From Neckera pumila (Eukaryota; Streptophyta; Bryopsida; Hypnales; Neckeraceae), in the NCBI GenBank assembly GCA_963969595.1, contig OZ018412.1:14076501-14140500 (forward strand): a DNA stretch of 64,000 nucleotides, written 5' to 3'. Position numbers and translations under genes: made by a program. Shown piece by piece: positions 60,076 to 64,000 of the stretch. The notes beneath the pieces are model-generated. The model searched no databases. It worked only from the letters and a program-made list of their open reading frames with translations, and had not been told where the DNA came from. Position 1 is the stretch's first letter, and each line of letters begins with the position of its first letter.

Positions 60076-60789
60076 TCACATAAAACACTGGTGAACATGC
60101 TTATGAACTCCTTCTACATGTAAATTAGTGGGTCCACCCCCGATGTCGAAATCAGAAGTCCACGCCGACGTCAAAAGGACGGAAGCAAATCGTCGGAAAA
60201 AGCTCAGGAAAATGATAAACTTGGGGGACAGCAGATGTGAAACACTACAGAGTGCCAAAACTTCTAAAATGAGTGCTTCAGCGAACGCCCCCCAACCTCT
60301 TCGGATACCATGCCTCTGTTGACTCTCATTCTTTGCCATTCTCCGACACGGGAGAAATACTGCGTTCGGCAGCTCGACCCTGAAACACATACAACAATCA
60401 ATGAGACCACAACTGTAGGAGGACTAATATCTATAAACTTGCAACTGCTCTATAAACAAAAAAACAAAAAAACAAAAGGCAGGAGAAAACACTCAAAACC
60501 TGCCGAGAAAGGCTTAACATTATGCAACAAATGACCCATTCCCAACCTTGCACCCTAACCGAAACTTGAAACATATGAGGACAAACGTGGTTTAATATTT
60601 CCAGTGATTCTCAATTGCCAATGTAATAAAAACAGTCTCACGTGTTGGTTCCACCCCAAAGTATGCGGAACTGCTTAACGTGTTGGTTTCAGATTCCACC
60701 TTAAGTTAAACACAAGGTCACAAAAACCATATTCCAAACTGACTAAAAATTAGGAATTGAAAACGAATTGAGTCATGGAAAAGCCTCAC
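60076..60789 (-). other. Region 3' of the SR gene, possibly its last exon and 3' UTR
   Basis: The last assigned coding exon ends at a good donor (60,789, GTGAGG), so a terminal exon should lie here, but no acceptor/stop combination could be chosen. Without splicing, the frame would end about 75 bases later. Overlapping frames at 60,076-60,390 have no domain. Confidence 0.35.
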
Positions 60790-63280
60790 CACGTCTGCCT
60801 TGGGACTCAAACTCACATCCTTTTCAGCATCACTGGAGCTCCTCCCGTTAGCCTGTTGGTACAGAAGAAGACATTAGCACTGAGAGAATCGCCCTCGAAT
60901 CTCCCTTGGAACTATATTTAAAATACACTTCAGCACCATCTTACCACGGCAACTGGAGACTTGGAGCGGCTTAAGCTGGGGCTACGACTGTCTTTCTTCA
61001 AAGGCGATACCTGAGCAGGGGAGGGTGATCTTGACCTGAAGAAAGCGCACCGACAAATGGTAGAGAATCAGTTACAGTTCTAATTCCTAACGGCTGAACA
61101 TTCAACTGAATCAAACGCATTGATATACACTACTAAACCATCTTTTGTGCCTTCATAGGGCGAAGCTTACTTGGAGACCGATCGGACAGAGCGTGAGCGT
61201 GACCTAGACACAGGAGTCGCAGACCTCGGTGATCGAGAACGTGATCGAGGAGAGCGGCTGCGTGGAGACTTGCTGCGAGGAGAACGGCTGTGGACAGGAA
61301 CATCGAACAATATCAGATCTGAGATAAGAAAAATGCATATAGTAAACCTTGTTGAGAAAACCATGTACTGCTAGACTGTGATTCACTGCGGCCACTTGGG
61401 GAACCTGAAAGAGGTGTGGAAGGGAAACTTTCAGACAATGTGGAGAAAAAATAGACCAACACAAACGACTAGGGCAGATAACAAAGCATACCTACGACTA
61501 GGCGAACGGCTTCGAGTGGCACTCCTTCGAGATCCAGAACCCTTGTCCTCCTTTACCTGATAAATGACTACAGAGTCAGTTGTGTAAAAATGAACAAAAG
61601 GACGGAGCCAGCAGGTTTCCAATAAACCAAATTTAAAAACTATAGAAGGTTTACTTACACGGATATAAGAGCGAGAGAATGGGTTGCGAAACTCCGAGTC
61701 ATCCAGTTTACGAATCTGCAAGCGTACGTGCAATTAAAGACAGAAGCATAAAATGTTGTAGGAATAAAAGAAAGTACCCTGATAGAGAAATACATAAACG
61801 CAGCAGATCCAAAACTTACTGCATATTTCATGTCATCATAGTTGGTGAAGTCAACAATGCCCATGGTTCCAGCTGCAGAAGAACAGAATAAAAATAAATG
61901 CTAAGTAAAACAAACCATTATCACCCAAAATCCGGATGGTTTATATCTCAGAATACAAAGCCAGCAAGCTGCGGTAGTCTGACAAGAAAAAATCCAGAAC
62001 TATTACAATCTTGAGTTTCTTACCAGACCCATCGCGGAAGACTTGAGCAAAGCACACATCCCCAGCCCTCCGCATGTGATCCTGCACATATTGGGAAGGG
62101 TCCAGATTCATCAGGGACAAGCTGTGTACAAAACTTGAAAAAATCATAGTCAAAAGAGAAATAATAAACTAAGATTGTTGTGGAGAATGAAGTACAAACT
62201 GGAAGAATTGAATGAAAACACCGGAATCAGTATCTACCTTCAAATCTTGCCATGATGCAGATGAGGGTAATCCGGTCACCGTCACTGTCAAATAAAGGAT
62301 ACAACATGTCAATGACATCTCCAGGAAATTGTGCATTCAACAGACCAATGAGCTGAGATAAAAACAAGAAAAAAGAAAAACAATACCTCTATATTCTGAG
62401 CGCCTAGAAACACCTCCTGCGCGACCACCGCTATCTGCGGCACCCCCGCCTCCTCGCCCACCACCACTGCTGTAGACGCTGTACCGATCGACCGCAGGTG
62501 GAGGCCCGCGTCCGCCATGGGCGATTTCCACCTGTTAAAGCAGCTCAACAAAAAACTACTGTCACAAAACTACATTTTCAACCCACAGATAAATAGTCAA
62601 TTTCAGTGAGCTGGCTAGAGAAGCAAACTTGCATCTTCATGAAAGTAGAGACAGCTACATCAGACCGCAGGTGATCTGTTCGAAGGAAAGGCCATACCCG
62701 GAGACGATTTCCATCAAAATTATATCCATCCCGGCCACGGATAGCATCTTCGGCATCTCTAGCATCCTCATACTGCAAGTGAAGAAAAAAATATAAGAGA
62801 GAAATATAGCATCACCATACAGAAACAATAACAGTTAGATATCAACTTAACTAAACTAAAACACATCCACTTCAAGCCCCAATTCCATGAATAGATGCCT
62901 CGAGAACTGAGCCAACATATTACGTTCTAAGGAATATTCGATAGGAGTCATGACGGAAGAAGGGTAACAACGACAACTGTGGCACTGAAAATACCTCGAG
63001 GAAGCAGTAGCCAGGTGGGCGAGGAGGTAACTTCAAGTCGATGTCCACAATTCGTCCATACTGCACCCACACCACAACCACAAGTTATTTAATGCACATA
63101 CAAACTCGCGTAATGTTGTCGAATAGTGATAGAAAGATTATTTCTCGAAACCAAACTCATCGAAGAATCTTTTCTCACAATGCAGTCCATTACCTTGTAG
63201 AAAAGATCCTCAATTTCTCGCTCCCTCACATCACCAGGAAGGTTTCCAACATAAATCGTTCGACTGGCACGACTGCTCAT
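60790..63280 (-). CDS. SF2/ASF-type serine/arginine-rich splicing factor (SR30/SR34 class)
   Basis: Nuclear SR protein that binds exonic enhancers and guides 5' and 3' splice-site choice. Twelve coding exons on minus: 63,280-63,194, 63,060-62,995, 62,772-62,698, 62,531-62,387, 62,284-62,238, 62,081-62,024, 61,872-61,820, 61,715-61,659, 61,556-61,492, 61,287-61,171, 61,035-60,945, 60,852-60,790; a terminal exon may be missing. RRM1 has RNP2 (TIYVGNLP) and RNP1-like GYCFLEY; a Gly-rich hinge ([16 protein letters not shown]) follows; RRM2 is the pseudo-RRM with the signature SWQDLKDHMR; then an RS domain ([19 protein letters not shown]). ATG at 63,278-63,280. Introns are 92-222 bp with GT-AG ends. 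All motifs are intact. Such genes are usually autoregulated by alternative splicing, but that is family knowledge, not visible here. Confidence 0.93.
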
Positions 63281-63900
63281 GGTGTTGATTACGATTGATG
63301 TCTCTCCTCAGTACGCAAAACTGGAGAAAACAATCCACTCGTTAGAATATAAGATATACTTCAGGTTTAGGAGGTGATCATATGCAAAAAATAATTTACC
63401 AACTGACAAAATCAGCGGACGCCTGCTAGACATGAAAACAGAAAGCTATGAGGCCAACCAAGAGCGACATCTTTGGTCCAAGCGAAGCCCCTCAAGCTCC
63501 ACCGCTCCCTCCTTAGCTCCAGGAAGCTCCACAGCTATGCACGACTTAGACACGCCACAATCCCACTCTGCCCTCTCACTCTCGTGCATTGGACACAGAC
63601 TCATAGCCACCCCTCCCCCAGCAGGCAATTGACGCATCCAATCCCTTATCCCTCCGATTCCCCCTCCCTCCACTATAGGATTCATTATTTACGCTCCCTC
63701 CAGCTCCACGCAATCTAATTCCAAGCTTGTCCATGCTCCACGCAGATATCTAATTCCAAATAAGCGAAGGTTGGCTGTGGGAGCAAGGTGTCGGTCTCCC
63801 GTTGTACCTTACCGCTTTGTTTCCGGACCAAACGACCGCCACCGTCGTCGATGCAGATCAGGGCCTCGACAGATACCACTGCACAGAGCCACACGTTCTT
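63281..63900 (-). promoter_or_regulatory. 5' UTR with intron and promoter region of the SR gene
   Basis: A leader intron from 63,399 (donor GTAAAT) to 63,321 (acceptor TTTTCTCCAG) separates two non-coding leader pieces. Upstream sequence is C-rich on plus and contains CTCC repeats (63,600-63,700). The transcription start is not determinable. Confidence 0.6.
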
Positions 63901-64000
63901 ACTCTGCCTCTAAACCACACTAACCCCAGCCAGGCATTGTACCCCTTCCAACACGTTACAAAAACGCCAACACGCTACAAAAACGCCATTACTTCTCGCT

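Noticed and set aside
61171..61374. Arg/Glu-rich plus-strand open frame
   Set aside because: Antisense shadow of the RS-domain exon of the SR splicing factor.
1..64000. CRISPR arrays, operons, rRNA or tRNA genes
   Set aside because: No regularly spaced direct repeats with unique spacers, no polycistronic layout and no tRNA cloverleaf motifs were noticed; the gene structures are eukaryotic with introns.

Overview
The window looks like nuclear DNA of a streptophyte plant, most likely a seed-free land plant or close relative. Three host-type genes support this: a symplekin gene with plant-like exons, an SF2/ASF-type SR splicing-factor gene with 11 short introns, and a plant-type GDP-fucose protein O-fucosyltransferase gene. 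A decayed wall-associated-kinase-like gene with a GUB_WAK ectodomain fits too. I cannot name the species. No prokaryotic genes, CRISPR arrays, rRNA or tRNA genes were seen.

Layout. 1-2,000: 5' part of a symplekin gene (minus strand), running off the left edge. 2,850-15,600: AT-rich DNA that is almost all nested non-autonomous DNA transposons: TTAA-flanked elements with CCCCTAAAG ends inserted into each other, a CACTA element with 3-bp TSD, and two other MITE families. 15,970-20,900: WAK-like receptor kinase pseudogene (minus). 21,500-29,900: more MITEs, foldbacks and AT-rich DNA. 29,962-49,861: a chromovirus-type Ty3/gypsy LTR retrotransposon (two ~480-bp LTRs, TSD TTAAG, minus strand) split by a 14,373-bp TIR DNA transposon (31,105-45,477, TSD TTGA). 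49,970-51,900: more TTAA-type elements. 52,035-56,036: O-fucosyltransferase gene (minus). 56,200-60,700: mostly intergenic. 60,790-63,900: SR splicing-factor gene (minus).

The notable system is the 14.4-kb transposon. It has GGGT(G/A)(A/G)TTGCATGAA ends and a 4-bp TSD. It carries two convergent genes: (i) a four-exon RNase H-like DDD transposase-type gene (plus strand), which I tentatively place near the Sola superfamily; (ii) a minus-strand gene of about 11 exons encoding a basic disordered N-terminus, a coiled coil, a RING-like zinc finger, a second disordered part, and a pre-SET/SET/post-SET histone H3K9-methyltransferase module. That a DNA transposon carries a RING-SET methyltransferase is, as far as I know, not a standard arrangement. 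Two ~730-bp MITEs elsewhere in the window (19,267-19,992 and 25,458-26,197) have the same ends and also 4-bp TSDs, so they look like its non-autonomous relatives. The copy here is dead: several premature stops (mostly explicable as C-to-T changes), a frameshift, one catalytic Asp changed to Asn, and a hAT-like MITE inside the methyltransferase gene.
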